This document shows positions 43,641 to 52,604 of a DNA stretch of 64,000 bases, in pieces. How positions within the stretch are numbered: position 1 is the first letter of the stretch; each line of letters opens with the position of its first letter. A model generated the notes under the pieces. That model had not been told where the DNA came from. It made no database searches and was given only the letters and a program-made list of their open reading frames with translations. This DNA comes from Bog-756 sp963830165 (GTDB lineage Bacteria; Actinomycetota; Acidimicrobiia; Acidimicrobiales; RAAP-2), in assembly GCA_963830165.1 (NCBI GenBank), contig CAWHKZ010000011.1, positions 744,001 through 808,000 on the forward strand, written 5' to 3'. A program made the translations under genes and the position numbers.

Positions 43641-44570
43641 ATGACGTCCTTCCGCTTCGGTGTCCAGCTGTCCAACGCCTCGTCGGGGCCGGCGTGGCGT
43701 GGACTGGCCCGGTCCATCGAGGACCTGGGCTACTCGACCCTGTTCATCCCCGACCACTTCGAGGACCAGTACGGACCGCTGGTGGCGATGACCGTGGCCG
43801 CCGAGGCGACGACCGACCTGAAGGTCGGCTCCCTCGTGTTCGGGAACGACTACCGCCACCCGATCGTCCTGGCCAAGGAGATCGCCACCCTGGACCTGCT
43901 GTCCGAGGGGCGGGTCGAATTCGGCCTGGGGGCCGGATGGATGACCACCGACTACGACCAGTCGGGCATCGCCAACGACCCACCCGGTGTCCGGATCTCC
44001 CGCATGACCGAGTCGCTCGCCATCATGAAGTCGCTGTGGTCGACGGGGGCGGCGACGTTCGCCGGCAAGCACTACACGATCACCGGTGCCGTCGGGTCCC
44101 CGCTTCCCCACAGCCGGCCCCATCCGCCCGTCATCATCGGCGGCGGCGGCCGGCGCGTGCTGGGCATCGCCGCCCGCGAGGCGGACATCGTCGGGGTCAA
44201 CCCGAGCCTGGCCGCCGGCTACGTCGGCCCCGAGGTGCTCGAGACGACCACCGCGGAGTACTACGACCAGCGCATCGGCTGGGTGCGGGAGGCGGCCGGC
44301 GACCGGTTCGACTCGCTCGAGCTGCAGTGCCTGACGTTCCTCGTGCAGATCGTGCCGGACCGCGACGACGCCATCGAGCGGCTGTCGTCGATGATGGGCG
44401 TGAGCCCCGAGCAGATCGGCGGCACGCCCATCGCGCTCATCGGGACCATCGAGCAGATCATCGAGACGCTGGTGGAGCGGCGCGAGCGGTGGGGCTTTTC
44501 GTACGTCGTCGTCCACGAGGCGGAGATGGAGGCGTTCGCGCCGGTCGTGGCGGCCCTGGCGGGCACCTGA
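43641..44570 (+). CDS. LLM-class F420-dependent oxidoreductase
   Basis: A 309-residue luciferase-like monooxygenase-fold protein (TIGR03621-like). Motifs: FGVQLSNASSG, STLFIPDHFEDQYGPL, the flavin/F420 segment KEIATLDLLSEGRVEFGLGAGW and PVIIGGGGRRVLGIAAREADIVG. Members use F420 or FMN; the substrate is unknown. It overlaps nothing downstream but is only 1 nt from nadD, so it heads that operon. Confidence 0.88.
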   Translation: MTSFRFGVQLSNASSGPAWRGLARSIEDLGYSTLFIPDHFEDQYGPLVAMTVAAEATTDLKVGSLVFGNDYRHPIVLAKEIATLDLLSEGRVEFGLGAGWMTTDYDQSGIANDPPGVRISRMTESLAIMKSLWSTGAATFAGKHYTITGAVGSPLPHSRPHPPVIIGGGGRRVLGIAAREADIVGVNPSLAAGYVGPEVLETTTAEYYDQRIGWVREAAGDRFDSLELQCLTFLVQIVPDRDDAIERLSSMMGVSPEQIGGTPIALIGTIEQIIETLVERRERWGFSYVVVHEAEMEAFAPVVAALAGT

Positions 44571-44571
44571 C

Positions 44572-45168
44572 GTGACTGCACCGGGCCCGCGCATCGGGCT
44601 CTTCGGGGGCACCTTCGATCCCATCCACACGGGGCACGTCGAGCTGGCCGATGCGGTGCGCACCGCTCTCGAGTTCGACCGCATGCTGGTGGTGGTGGCC
44701 AACGACCCGTGGCAGAAGCACGACCGGCCGGTCAGTCCGGCCGAGGACCGCTTCGCGCTGGTCGTCGCCGCGCTGGCCGACCGACCCGGCCTCGAGGCGT
44801 CGCGGCTCGAGATCGACCGGGGCGGGCCCTCCTACACCGTCGACACCGTGCGCGCCGTCCTGACCGCCCAGCCGGACGCGGACGTCTTCGTCGTAGTCGG
44901 GGCCGACGTGGTCGGTACCCTCGACACCTGGCACGGCGACGAGGAGCTGCGGGACCTGGTGACCCTGGCCGTGGTCGACCGTCCCGGCGTGCCCCACGGC
45001 GAACCGCCGCCGGGCTGGCGGGCCGTGCGGGTAGCCGTCACGCCGGTCGACGTGTCCAGTACGGGTCTGCGGACGGCCCTCGAATCCGGTGCTCCGGTCG
45101 ACGGCCTGGTTCCCGAGGCCGTGATCCGTTGCATCGCCCAGCGCGGTCTGTACGCTGGGGGCAGATGA
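44572..45168 (+). CDS. nadD: nicotinate-nucleotide adenylyltransferase
   Basis: A 198-residue nucleotidyltransferase with GLFGGTFDPIHTGHVELA (HxGH-type site, residues 9-26) and the C-terminal VDVSSTGLRTAL (SST/R motif). It makes deamido-NAD. Followed by a small membrane protein and rsfS, the usual actinobacterial order with the middle gene altered. GTG start right after the LLM stop. Confidence 0.95.
   Translation: MTAPGPRIGLFGGTFDPIHTGHVELADAVRTALEFDRMLVVVANDPWQKHDRPVSPAEDRFALVVAALADRPGLEASRLEIDRGGPSYTVDTVRAVLTAQPDADVFVVVGADVVGTLDTWHGDEELRDLVTLAVVDRPGVPHGEPPPGWRAVRVAVTPVDVSSTGLRTALESGAPVDGLVPEAVIRCIAQRGLYAGGR
45151..45156 (+). promoter_or_regulatory. -10 hexamer TACGCT inside nadD
   Basis: TACGCT near the nadD end, 8 nt before the ATG of the small membrane protein; it could give an internal leaderless transcript for the rsfS pair. 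Confidence 0.35.
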
Positions 45169-45575
45169 GCGTGCGGCTGACCCCCATCGAGTCCGGCACC
45201 ACCCCGCCGACGCCGGTCCCCGCCCCGCCCGAGTCGTCTGAACACCAGGTGACGGACCAGGAAGACGGCGTCGCCGCCGTCGCCCGTCGGGCCCCCGCCA
45301 CCGACTCCCGCATCGCCCTGCGCGAGGCCCGACGCGCCCGGCGCCGCACGGCCTGGCTGTGCGCTGCGGTCGTGGCCCTCGCCCTGGCCCTTACCATCGT
45401 GGTGGTGAGCCTCGCCCGCAACCGGCCGACACCGTCCTCATCGGCCGTCCTGGCCGCCGCCCGGTCCGCTCACACCGCCGCCACCCCGTCCGCTCACCCC
45501 GCCGCACCCGGCAGCACCCCGCTGCCGGCCATCCCGTCCCTGGGCGCCGCGGCGCCCGAAGGAGGCAACCGTTGA
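45165..45575 (+). CDS. single-pass membrane protein of unknown function
   Basis: A 136-residue protein: a Pro/Thr-rich N terminus, a basic stretch REARRARRRT, one transmembrane helix (about residues 63-83, WLCAAVVALALALTIVVV) and a short Ala/Pro-rich outside tail. I do not recognise it. In related actinobacteria this slot between nadD and rsfS often holds a LytR-CpsA-Psr (LCP) gene, whose N terminus looks similar, so it may be a shrunken LCP remnant; no LCP domain remains. Overlaps nadD (ATGA) and rsfS. Confidence 0.7.
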   Translation: MSVRLTPIESGTTPPTPVPAPPESSEHQVTDQEDGVAAVARRAPATDSRIALREARRARRRTAWLCAAVVALALALTIVVVSLARNRPTPSSSAVLAAARSAHTAATPSAHPAAPGSTPLPAIPSLGAAAPEGGNR

Positions 45576-45967
45576 CCACCACCGATCCCACCCCCGTCCC
45601 CGGCGCCCAATTGCCCGACATCCCCGACGAGTGCCTGGCGGCGGCCCGCGCCGCCGACGCCAAGTCGGGGGAGGAGACCGTCATCCTCGCCATGGGTGAC
45701 CTCCTGGGGGTGACCGACGCGTTCGTCGTCACCAACGGTCGCAACACGCGTCAGGTCCGGACGATCGTGGAGGAGGTGGAGCTCCAGGTGAAGCTCGAGC
45801 ACGGCCGGGCTCCGGTGCGGATCGAGGGGCTCGACGACGCCTACTGGGTGTTGATGGACTACGGCGACTTCCTGGTCCACGTCTTCCTCGACGAGGCCCG
45901 TTCGTTCTACGACCTCGAGCACCTCTGGAACGACGCCCCCCGGGTGGCCTGGGCGGTCGCCGCCTGA
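45572..45967 (+). CDS. rsfS: ribosome silencing factor RsfS
   Basis: A 131-residue RsfS (Iojap/DUF143 family). Signature: AKSGEETVILAMGDLLGVTDAFV, then GLDDAYWVLMDYGDFLVHVF and FYDLEHLWNDAP. It binds L14 and blocks subunit joining in starvation. The start is TTG at 45572, overlapping the preceding stop (TTGA), with GAAGGAGG 6 nt upstream; no ATG or GTG gives the right N terminus. Confidence 0.94.
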   Translation: MTTTDPTPVPGAQLPDIPDECLAAARAADAKSGEETVILAMGDLLGVTDAFVVTNGRNTRQVRTIVEEVELQVKLEHGRAPVRIEGLDDAYWVLMDYGDFLVHVFLDEARSFYDLEHLWNDAPRVAWAVAA

Positions 45968-46022
45968 GCGATCGGCCACCGTCGGGCGGACGTCCGGCGC
46001 GGGCCGCGCCGCGGCCGACGGG

Positions 46023-46622
46023 TCAGGGGAGCGGGGCCTGGGGCGCGTAGTCGGCCCGGCCCACCGGCCCGGGCACCTGGGCCCCGGCCGCAGTGGGCAC
46101 TTCGATGGCCTTGCCGGCGATCTCGAAGGTCACTCCGGTGACCCCCGGTTGCTGGGTCAGGGTGTAGACCACCTGGGCGATGGCCACGGTCTGGTCCGGG
46201 CCCACCACCTGGATCGGGTCGGTGGTGAAGTCGACGGCGGCCACCCCGCTGGCGTCGAGGGTCACCTGGACCCCCGTGCGGCTGAGGTAGGACTGGATGC
46301 CCGAGGACGATTCGGTCGTCGTCGGTCCGGCCAGCAGCGCACCCGTGACCTGGGTCAGCGAGGCCGGGACGGCCACCTCCCGGGTCGCCGCCACCAGGCG
46401 CCCCGTGGGGGCCACCAGGAAGATCTGCTCGGCCACGCCGACGGCCGGCGTGGTGCCCGAGGTCGTGGCCGTCGTGTTCGCCGGGTCGAGCAGGTGATAG
46501 GGGACGTCGGACCTGGCGATCGGCGTGGGCATCGCCGCGGTGGGGATGCCACAGGCCGTCAGCGTGATGGCGGCGGCGGTGACCAGTACCCCGGCCAGGG
46601 CACGGGCGCGGCCCGCGTTCAC
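46023..46622 (-). CDS. GerMN-domain lipoprotein, minimal LpqB-like
   Basis: A 199-residue lipoprotein with lipobox LTACG (C24) and a GerMN domain (~60-180, VEQIFLVAPTGRLVAATREV to QPGVTGVTFEIAGK). It sits after an MtrA/MtrB-like pair, the position of lpqB in mycobacteria and other actinobacteria, and overlaps the kinase gene by 4 nt. Mycobacterial LpqB has in addition a large beta-propeller, which is absent here. It probably modulates the kinase from outside, by analogy with LpqB; that is inference. Confidence 0.82.
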   Translation of the reverse strand: MNAGRARALAGVLVTAAAITLTACGIPTAAMPTPIARSDVPYHLLDPANTTATTSGTTPAVGVAEQIFLVAPTGRLVAATREVAVPASLTQVTGALLAGPTTTESSSGIQSYLSRTGVQVTLDASGVAAVDFTTDPIQVVGPDQTVAIAQVVYTLTQQPGVTGVTFEIAGKAIEVPTAAGAQVPGPVGRADYAPQAPLP

Positions 46623-48157
46623 GGGACCTCCTCGGAGGCCAGCGGGGCGTCACGCCCGGCCAGGGCCGGGTTGAGGGGGAGCTCGACGACGAAGCGCGTC
46701 CCGCCGCCGGCAGCCCGCTCGCTCCAGACCCGGCCGCCGTGGAGGCGGACGTGCTCGGCCACCAGCGAGAGGCCGAGGCCGGTGCCCTCGCCGGAGTCCC
46801 GCTGGCCGGCCCGGCCACCCCGGTAGAACCGCTCGAAGAGATGGTCCCGCTCGGCCTCGGGCACACCGGGCCCGCGGTCCTCCACCACCACCCGGATCGC
46901 GGTGGCCGGGAAGAGCACACCGGGTGCGACGGCCGGCTGGCGCTCGACCAGGACCCGGGTGACCCCGCCGGCGTACTGGGCGGCATTCTCCATCAGGTTG
47001 GCGATGACGCGCTCGAAGCGGCGCTTGTCGACCCGCAGGCGCATGCCCTCGACACCCGGGCCGACGTCGACGGGAAACGTGACCGGCCCGCGGACGCCGT
47101 CGTCGCCCACCGGAGCGGCGGCGGCCACGGCCCGTCGGACCAGCTCGCCGGGGTCGACCTCGTCGAGCGACAGCTCGGCCGAGCCGGCGTCGAAGCGGGA
47201 GATCTCGAGCAGGTCGTCGACCATGCGGGTGAAGCGCCGGAGGTCGCCGTCCAGCAGGTCGAGCGCCCGCCGGGCTCGTGGGGCGAGATCGGACCGGTGG
47301 CCCTCCAGGACCGAGACGGTCGCCGTCAGCGTGGTGAGCGGCGACCGCAGCTCGTGGCTGACGTCGGAGGTGAACCGGGCCTCGCGCTCGATGCGGTCCT
47401 GGAGGTTCGCCGTCATGCGGTTGAAGGCCGAGGCCAGCTCCTCGAGGTCGGCGTCGTTGCCGGCGTCGACCCGGGTGTCGAGCTGCCCGTCGGCGATGGC
47501 CACCGCGGCCTCGGTCAGCCCGGCCAAGGGACGCAGCGCCCGCGAACTGGCCCACCGCCCGACGGCGGCACCGGCGAGGGTGGTGACCAGGGCGGCGCCG
47601 GCCAGGGCGAAGGCCAGGGCCCGCAGGGTGCCGGCCAGTTCGTCGAGGGAGAAGACCTCGAAGTAGGCGGCGTGTACGGCGGGCAGCGGCACTCCGATGA
47701 CCAGCTGGGGGGTGCCGCCCAGGTCGAAGAGCTGGGTGGCCGGTGTGCCCGCCAGGACCAGGGTCCGCTCGCCGGGTGGGATGGCGCTCTGGCCGACCTG
47801 GATCGACGTGGCGTACCACTGGCCGCCGGTGCGCAGGACCGATCGGGACCCGGGAATGGTGTCCACCGACTCGACGAGCTGGGTGACGTCGGTGGCCGGC
47901 GAGCGCAGGGCGTTCTGTACGAGGGCTGCGTTGGCGAAGGCCTGGCGCTGCTCGGCCGACTGGCGCTCGCTCAGGAACGTGGCCCGGGCGGTGAAGTAGG
48001 TGATCCCGGCCATGAGCGCCGACAGCCCGAACGCGGCGACGGCGAAGGTCAGGGTCACCCGGGCCCGTAGCCCGAGCCGGCCCGACAGTCGGGTGCGCCG
48101 CGGGCGCGTGGACGAGGTGGCATCGGGGGCCACGGCGCCCTCCGCCCCGGCCACCAC
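46619..48157 (-). CDS. mtrB: sensor histidine kinase, MtrB-like
   Basis: A 512-residue kinase: transmembrane helices at ~34-54 and ~178-200, an extracytoplasmic sensor domain between, HAMP (~200-252), HisKA with the phosphorylated H268 in DVSHELRSP, and HATPase_c with N (NLMENAAQYA), G1 (DRGPGVPEAER) and G2 (GEGTGLGLSLV). The GTG start is directly after the regulator stop (TGAGTG). Gene order regulator-kinase-GerMN lipoprotein matches mtrA-mtrB-lpqB, which controls wall and division genes. Confidence 0.9.
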   Translation of the reverse strand: MVAGAEGAVAPDATSSTRPRRTRLSGRLGLRARVTLTFAVAAFGLSALMAGITYFTARATFLSERQSAEQRQAFANAALVQNALRSPATDVTQLVESVDTIPGSRSVLRTGGQWYATSIQVGQSAIPPGERTLVLAGTPATQLFDLGGTPQLVIGVPLPAVHAAYFEVFSLDELAGTLRALAFALAGAALVTTLAGAAVGRWASSRALRPLAGLTEAAVAIADGQLDTRVDAGNDADLEELASAFNRMTANLQDRIEREARFTSDVSHELRSPLTTLTATVSVLEGHRSDLAPRARRALDLLDGDLRRFTRMVDDLLEISRFDAGSAELSLDEVDPGELVRRAVAAAAPVGDDGVRGPVTFPVDVGPGVEGMRLRVDKRRFERVIANLMENAAQYAGGVTRVLVERQPAVAPGVLFPATAIRVVVEDRGPGVPEAERDHLFERFYRGGRAGQRDSGEGTGLGLSLVAEHVRLHGGRVWSERAAGGGTRFVVELPLNPALAGRDAPLASEEVP

Positions 48158-48835
48158 TCAGACCGCCAGCTTGTAGCCCATGCCCCGCACGGTCTGGATG
48201 AACCGGGGGGTGGCCGGGTCGGGCTCGATCTTGGTGCGCAGGCGGCGGACGTGGACGTCGACCAGGCGGCCGTCGCCGAAGTAGTCGTAGCCCCAGACCC
48301 GCTCGAGCAGCTGCTCGCGGCTCAGCACCTTGCCCGGATGGGTGGCCAGCTCGCAGAGGAGCCGGAACTCGGTGCGGGTGCAGTGGACCTCCTCGCCGGC
48401 CCGCCGGACCACCCCGGCGTCCGGCTCGACCTCGATGTCGCCGAAGCTGAGGACGGCCGACGCCCCGTCCTCCACGCGTGACCGCCGTAGCAGCGCCCGG
48501 ATCCGCGCCGCCAGCTCCTTGGCCACGAACGGCTTGGTCACGTAGTCGTCGGCCCCGGCCTCGAGCCCGGCCACGACGTCGTGGGTGTCCGACCGTGCCG
48601 TCACCATGATGACGGGCACGGTGGAGAGCCGGCGGAGTGCCCGGCACGTCTCGAACCCGTCCATCCCGGGCAGCATGAGGTCGATCAGCACCAGCTCGCA
48701 CGCCTCGGCGGAAAACCTGCTGATGGCGTCCTCACCGCTGCCGACGTCGTCGACCGTGTAGCCCTCGTCCTCGAGCGCGAGGCGCGTCGACGACCGGATC
48801 CGCTCGTCGTCCTCGACGATCAGGATGCGGCTCAT
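48158..48835 (-). CDS. mtrA: OmpR-family response regulator, MtrA-like
   Basis: A 225-residue regulator with receiver domain (phospho-acceptor D52 in LVLIDLMLPGMDG, K in VTKPF) and winged-helix DNA-binding domain (VHCTRTEFRLLCELA, VDVHVRRLRTKIEPDP, RGMGYKLAV). I start it at ATG 48835 (MSRILIVEDDE), the family norm; CATGAT six nt upstream may be a -10. A GTG-initiated frame from 48862 would add nine atypical residues. First gene of a three-gene operon. Confidence 0.93.
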   Translation of the reverse strand: MSRILIVEDDERIRSSTRLALEDEGYTVDDVGSGEDAISRFSAEACELVLIDLMLPGMDGFETCRALRRLSTVPVIMVTARSDTHDVVAGLEAGADDYVTKPFVAKELAARIRALLRRSRVEDGASAVLSFGDIEVEPDAGVVRRAGEEVHCTRTEFRLLCELATHPGKVLSREQLLERVWGYDYFGDGRLVDVHVRRLRTKIEPDPATPRFIQTVRGMGYKLAV

Positions 48836-48908
48836 GGCCCGATCATGACACGACCGCCCCACCCGGAGCGGGCGGGGCGGTCGTGGTGGCGACGGGTGGG
48901 GCCGGGGG

Positions 48909-50579
48909 CTACGAGAGCCAGACCTGCTGCGGCCAGATGTCCCCGCCGATCATGCCGAATGCCTTGCCACCGGCCGGTGTCGTCGGATTGTTGAAGTTCT
49001 GGACGTTGGGCTGGGCCCCGATGGCCCACACCGTGCGGTCGTTCCAGATGTAGGGGAGATCCTGGGACAGGAGCCTGTTGACCTGCTGGTAGGCGGCGAC
49101 CTGGGTGGCCGTGTCCGTGGACTCGCGGCCCTGGAGCAGCGCCGTCTGCATGGCCGGGTCGGTGTTGCGGGCCATGTTGATGGCGAATCCGGGTGTGCTG
49201 GCGTTCGTGGGCGTCCAGAAGATGTAGTTGAGGTCGGGGTTGATCGCCCCGAACTGGCGCCACGTCAGCGCCTCGAACGCACCGGTCAGCGCAACGTTGA
49301 TGATCGAGTCCTGGAGGATGGGCACGAGGGTGACCTGCATGCCGGCCTCCTGGAGCGCCTGCTGGAGGAACTCGCCGATCTGGCTGCCCTTGGGGTCGGG
49401 GGTGTGGCCCAGCGTGAAGGAGACGGGAGCCCCCGACGCCTTCACCTCGGACACCAGCTGCTTGGCCTTGGCCAGGTCGAACTCCGGGTACCCGTTGTCC
49501 GTCAGGTAGTACGGGGAGTTCGAGGTGAACACGCCGTTGCTCGTCCCGTTGACGTTCTGGTCGATGACCGCCACGTACTGTTCCGAGCTCGTGGCGTAGG
49601 CCATGGCCTGGCGCAGCTTGAGGTTGTTGAAGGGGGGCTTCGACAGGTTCAGGATCATGCACGCCATGTCCGGCTCGCCGGCCACGTGCACCGAGTCGTC
49701 GCAGTAGGCGAACGAGGTGTTCGCCCGGAGTGCGGTGGTGACCGAGGACGTGTCGGTGTGGAGGATGTCGATCACGCCCGAGTTGAGGCTGGCCAGGATC
49801 TGGTCCGCGTCGGGGATCGGCTTGTACGTGATGCTGTCGAGGTAGGGCATTCCGGTCCGCCAGTAGTTCGGGTTCTTGGTGGCGGTGAAGTGGTCGTTCG
49901 GGATCCATTCCTGGAAGATGAACGGGCCCGTGCCGACGGGGTTGGTCTGGCTGCCGGTCGCCAGCCAGGTGGGCTCGGCCACGAACGCGAACTGGGCGCC
50001 GATGCCGCCGCACAGGTAGAAGTCGAAGGGGACCCACGGCGTCTTCATCGTGATGGTCACCACCAGCGGGCTGGTGACGACGATGGACTGGATCGGGGTG
50101 AGCGCCGGACCCGTCAGGAGCGACGCCTGGTGGGCCTTGAAGTTGGCGGCCACCGCACTCGCGTCACAGGGCGTGCCGTTGTGGAACGTGAGGTTCGGCC
50201 GCATGGTGATCGTCCACACCGTGCCGTCGGAGTTGGTGGTCACCGACTGGGCCAGGTTGGGCTGGGGCTTGCCGTTGATGTCGAGGATCATGAGCGTGTC
50301 GAAGACGGTGCGGGCGTACATGATCCCGACCTCGTCGAACGTGCCCTGGGTGGGGGAGAACCCCTTCTCCTCCGCGTCCACTCCCATGGTCAGGGCGCCA
50401 CCCGGCTTTGGGGTGGCGGAGCTGATGCCGTCGGGATGGGTACCCGAGGAGCTTCCCGAGCCCGGGTTCGAGCTCGCGCCCGAACTGCCACATGCGGCGA
50501 GCACGCTGCCGGCGGCGATCCCCCCGCCGACGACGGCGCTCTTGGCCAGGAACGAGCGGCGGTCGATGCGATCAGTCAT
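48909..50579 (-). CDS. ABC transporter substrate-binding lipoprotein (peptide/nickel type)
   Basis: A 556-residue SBP_bac_5-family protein. The N terminus combines a Tat-type RRSFLAKS motif with a lipobox LAACG (C30), so it is folded before export and then lipidated. The domain includes GGALTMGVD, NLAQSVTTNSDGTVWTITMRPNLTFHNGTP, and YWRTGMPYLDSI. Ligand likely an oligopeptide or similar. No permease or ATPase gene adjoins, so it is an orphan here. Strong ribosome site AAAGGGGG 3-4 nt before the ATG. Confidence 0.92.
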   Translation of the reverse strand: MTDRIDRRSFLAKSAVVGGGIAAGSVLAACGSSGASSNPGSGSSSGTHPDGISSATPKPGGALTMGVDAEEKGFSPTQGTFDEVGIMYARTVFDTLMILDINGKPQPNLAQSVTTNSDGTVWTITMRPNLTFHNGTPCDASAVAANFKAHQASLLTGPALTPIQSIVVTSPLVVTITMKTPWVPFDFYLCGGIGAQFAFVAEPTWLATGSQTNPVGTGPFIFQEWIPNDHFTATKNPNYWRTGMPYLDSITYKPIPDADQILASLNSGVIDILHTDTSSVTTALRANTSFAYCDDSVHVAGEPDMACMILNLSKPPFNNLKLRQAMAYATSSEQYVAVIDQNVNGTSNGVFTSNSPYYLTDNGYPEFDLAKAKQLVSEVKASGAPVSFTLGHTPDPKGSQIGEFLQQALQEAGMQVTLVPILQDSIINVALTGAFEALTWRQFGAINPDLNYIFWTPTNASTPGFAINMARNTDPAMQTALLQGRESTDTATQVAAYQQVNRLLSQDLPYIWNDRTVWAIGAQPNVQNFNNPTTPAGGKAFGMIGGDIWPQQVWLS

Positions 50580-50713
50580 GGTCCCCCTTTGGACGGTGGC
50601 CCGGCGAGCGCCGGTGCCGGTCGTTGCGGTGCTGCATCATCGTTGAGTCGGTGCACCGTGCGGTCAGGTCGACCCCAAACTCCTGCGGCCTGTGCGGCGG
50701 TGCCTCGGGGCAG

Positions 50714-50719
50714 ACGATA
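50714..50719 (-). promoter_or_regulatory. possible -10 TATCGT for the solute-binding protein gene
   Basis: TATCGT on the minus strand would give a leader of roughly 130 nt before the lipoprotein start. Otherwise the 50580-50814 gap shows a GCC/GGC-rich stretch near 50600 only. Confidence 0.3.
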
Positions 50720-50802
50720 GCCCTCGTCGAACACGGGTGCCGTGCACTCGGAGCGGGGTGTCCGCGAGGTGCGGGTCCCGCAATCGGAGGGGGGCCGGCC
50801 GG

Positions 50803-50808
50803 TACGCT
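50803..50808 (+). promoter_or_regulatory. -10 hexamer TACGCT, xerC
   Basis: TACGCT ends 6 nt before the GTG chosen for xerC. Confidence 0.55.
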
Positions 50809-50814
50809 GCCTGC

Positions 50815-51759
50815 GTGGACTGGGAGATCGAGGCCTACCGCCGCTCGGTGGCGGGACTGTCGCCGGACACCGTCCGCGCCTATGCCTCCGACGTGGAGCG
50901 ATTCGCGGGGTGGGCCGAGCGCGGCGGTGCGTCCGGCCCCGCCGACATCGACCGGATCCTGCTCCGTCGCTACCTCGCCTTCCTCGCCACCCGGCGCTAC
51001 GCCAAGGCCACCATCTCCCGTACGGCGGCCTCGCTGCGCTCCTACTTCAGCTGGTGCGCCCGACGGGGCCTCGTGGACGCCGACCCGTCCGTGCGACTGT
51101 CGGCCCCCTCGCCCGAGTCGCGACTGCCGCGGGTCCTCGGACAGGCCGAGCTCGACCGACTGCTCGGACCGGCCCCTGGACGGATGGCCGGCGGACGCGA
51201 CGGGGGGCCTGACGGCCGCGACCGGGCCGGGGTCGAAGCTCCCGTGGCACCGGCCGGTCCTGCACCGCGGGACGTCCGGGACGACGCCGTGCTCGAGCTG
51301 CTCTACGGGAGCGGGATGCGCGTGGCCGAGCTGTGCGGACTCGACGTCGACGACCTGGACCTCGACCGGGGTGTGGTGACCGTGACCGGAAAGGGGGACA
51401 AGCAACGCCAGGTGCTGGTCCACACGACCTGCGTCGCCGCGGTGCGGGCGTGGCTGGCCGGCCCCCGTTCGGCCATGGCGACGCCGGCGTCACCGGGGGG
51501 TGCCCTGTTCTTCAACGGGCGGGGCAACCGGCTCGGACCACGCGATGTGCGCCGGATCCTCGACCGCCGGTCACCCGTTCCAACGCACCCGCACGCGTTG
51601 CGGCACACCTTCGCCACCCACCTCCTCGACGGGGGTGCCGACCTCCGCGTGGTCCAGGAATTGCTCGGACATGCGAGCCTCCAGACGACGCAGGTCTACA
51701 CTCATGTCAGCAAGGAGCGCCTGCGTTCGGTGTACTCGGGGACGCATCCACGGGCCTAA
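50815..51759 (+). CDS. xerC: tyrosine recombinase XerC
   Basis: A 314-residue tyrosine recombinase. N-terminal SAM-like domain (1-95), catalytic domain with the full set R169 (GSGMRVAEL), K193 (GKGDKQRQ), H260 and R263 (HALRH), H286 (LLGHAS) and nucleophile Y295 (QVYTHV). It resolves chromosome dimers at dif. A Gly/Pro/Ala insert of about 30 residues (~118-150) precedes RDDAVLELLY. Placement before a WhiG-type sigma and rpsB matches other actinobacteria. GTG start with TACGCT upstream. Confidence 0.94.
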   Translation: MDWEIEAYRRSVAGLSPDTVRAYASDVERFAGWAERGGASGPADIDRILLRRYLAFLATRRYAKATISRTAASLRSYFSWCARRGLVDADPSVRLSAPSPESRLPRVLGQAELDRLLGPAPGRMAGGRDGGPDGRDRAGVEAPVAPAGPAPRDVRDDAVLELLYGSGMRVAELCGLDVDDLDLDRGVVTVTGKGDKQRQVLVHTTCVAAVRAWLAGPRSAMATPASPGGALFFNGRGNRLGPRDVRRILDRRSPVPTHPHALRHTFATHLLDGGADLRVVQELLGHASLQTTQVYTHVSKERLRSVYSGTHPRA

Positions 51760-51767
51760 GGGGACAA

Positions 51768-52604
51768 TTGGCGACGCAACTCGATTCGGCTGGACACGGC
51801 ATCGACGCCCTGTGGGCCGAGTACAAGAAGACCGGAGCGAAGGCGCTGCGCGATCAATTGATCGTGCACTACGCCCCCGTGGTCAAGTACGTGGCCGGCC
51901 GTGTGTCGGTCGGCCTGCCCCGCCACGTGGACGAGGCCGACCTCGCCAGCTACGGGATCATCGGCCTCATCGACGCCATCGAGCGGTTCGAGCCGGCCCG
52001 CAACATCAAGTTCGAGACCTACGCGGTGCCGCGGATCAAGGGCGCCATCATCGACGAGCTGCGCTCCATCGACTGGGTGCCCCGATCGGTACGGGCCAAG
52101 GCCCGCGCCGTCGAACAGTCGTACTCCAAGCTCGAGGCCTCGCTGCACAGGACGCCGACCGATGAGGAGGTGGCGGCCGACCTCGAGATGTCCCCCGAGG
52201 AGTTCCAGACCGCGCTCCGCAAGATCTCCTTCGTGGGCGTGGTCGCCCTCGACGAGGTCTTCCGCGGTGGTGACCACTCGGACCGTTCGACGCTCGGGGA
52301 GACGCTGCCGGACGCCACCGCCGGCCCCATGGACAGCTTCGAGGTCAAGGAGACCAAGGAGGCGCTCGTCAAAGCGGTCAGCGAGATGGCCGACCGCGAG
52401 AAGACCGTGCTCACCCTCTACTACTACGAGGGACTGACGCTCGCCGAGATCGGCGACATCCTCGGGGTCACCGAGAGCCGGGTCTGCCAGATCCACACCA
52501 AGGCCGTGCTGCAGCTGCGGGCCAAACTCGCCGACCGTCCCGAGGGGGCCGGACGCACCCTGGCCAAGGCCTCGGCGCCCGCCGCCGCCCAGGCCACCGG
52601 CTGA
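51768..52604 (+). CDS. whiG: FliA/WhiG-family RNA polymerase sigma factor
   Basis: A 278-residue group 3 sigma-70: region 2 (HYAPVVKYVAGRVSVGLPRHVDEADLASYG in outline; IKFETYAVPRIKGAIIDELR), region 3 (VRAKARAVEQSYSKLEA) and region 4 (LTLAEIGDILGVTESRVCQIHTKA). WhiG controls sporulation in Streptomyces and FliA controls motility elsewhere; no flagellar genes are here. TTG start at 51768 with AAGGGG 4 nt upstream. The gene lies 8 nt after xerC, so probably in one operon. Confidence 0.92.
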   Translation: MATQLDSAGHGIDALWAEYKKTGAKALRDQLIVHYAPVVKYVAGRVSVGLPRHVDEADLASYGIIGLIDAIERFEPARNIKFETYAVPRIKGAIIDELRSIDWVPRSVRAKARAVEQSYSKLEASLHRTPTDEEVAADLEMSPEEFQTALRKISFVGVVALDEVFRGGDHSDRSTLGETLPDATAGPMDSFEVKETKEALVKAVSEMADREKTVLTLYYYEGLTLAEIGDILGVTESRVCQIHTKAVLQLRAKLADRPEGAGRTLAKASAPAAAQATG

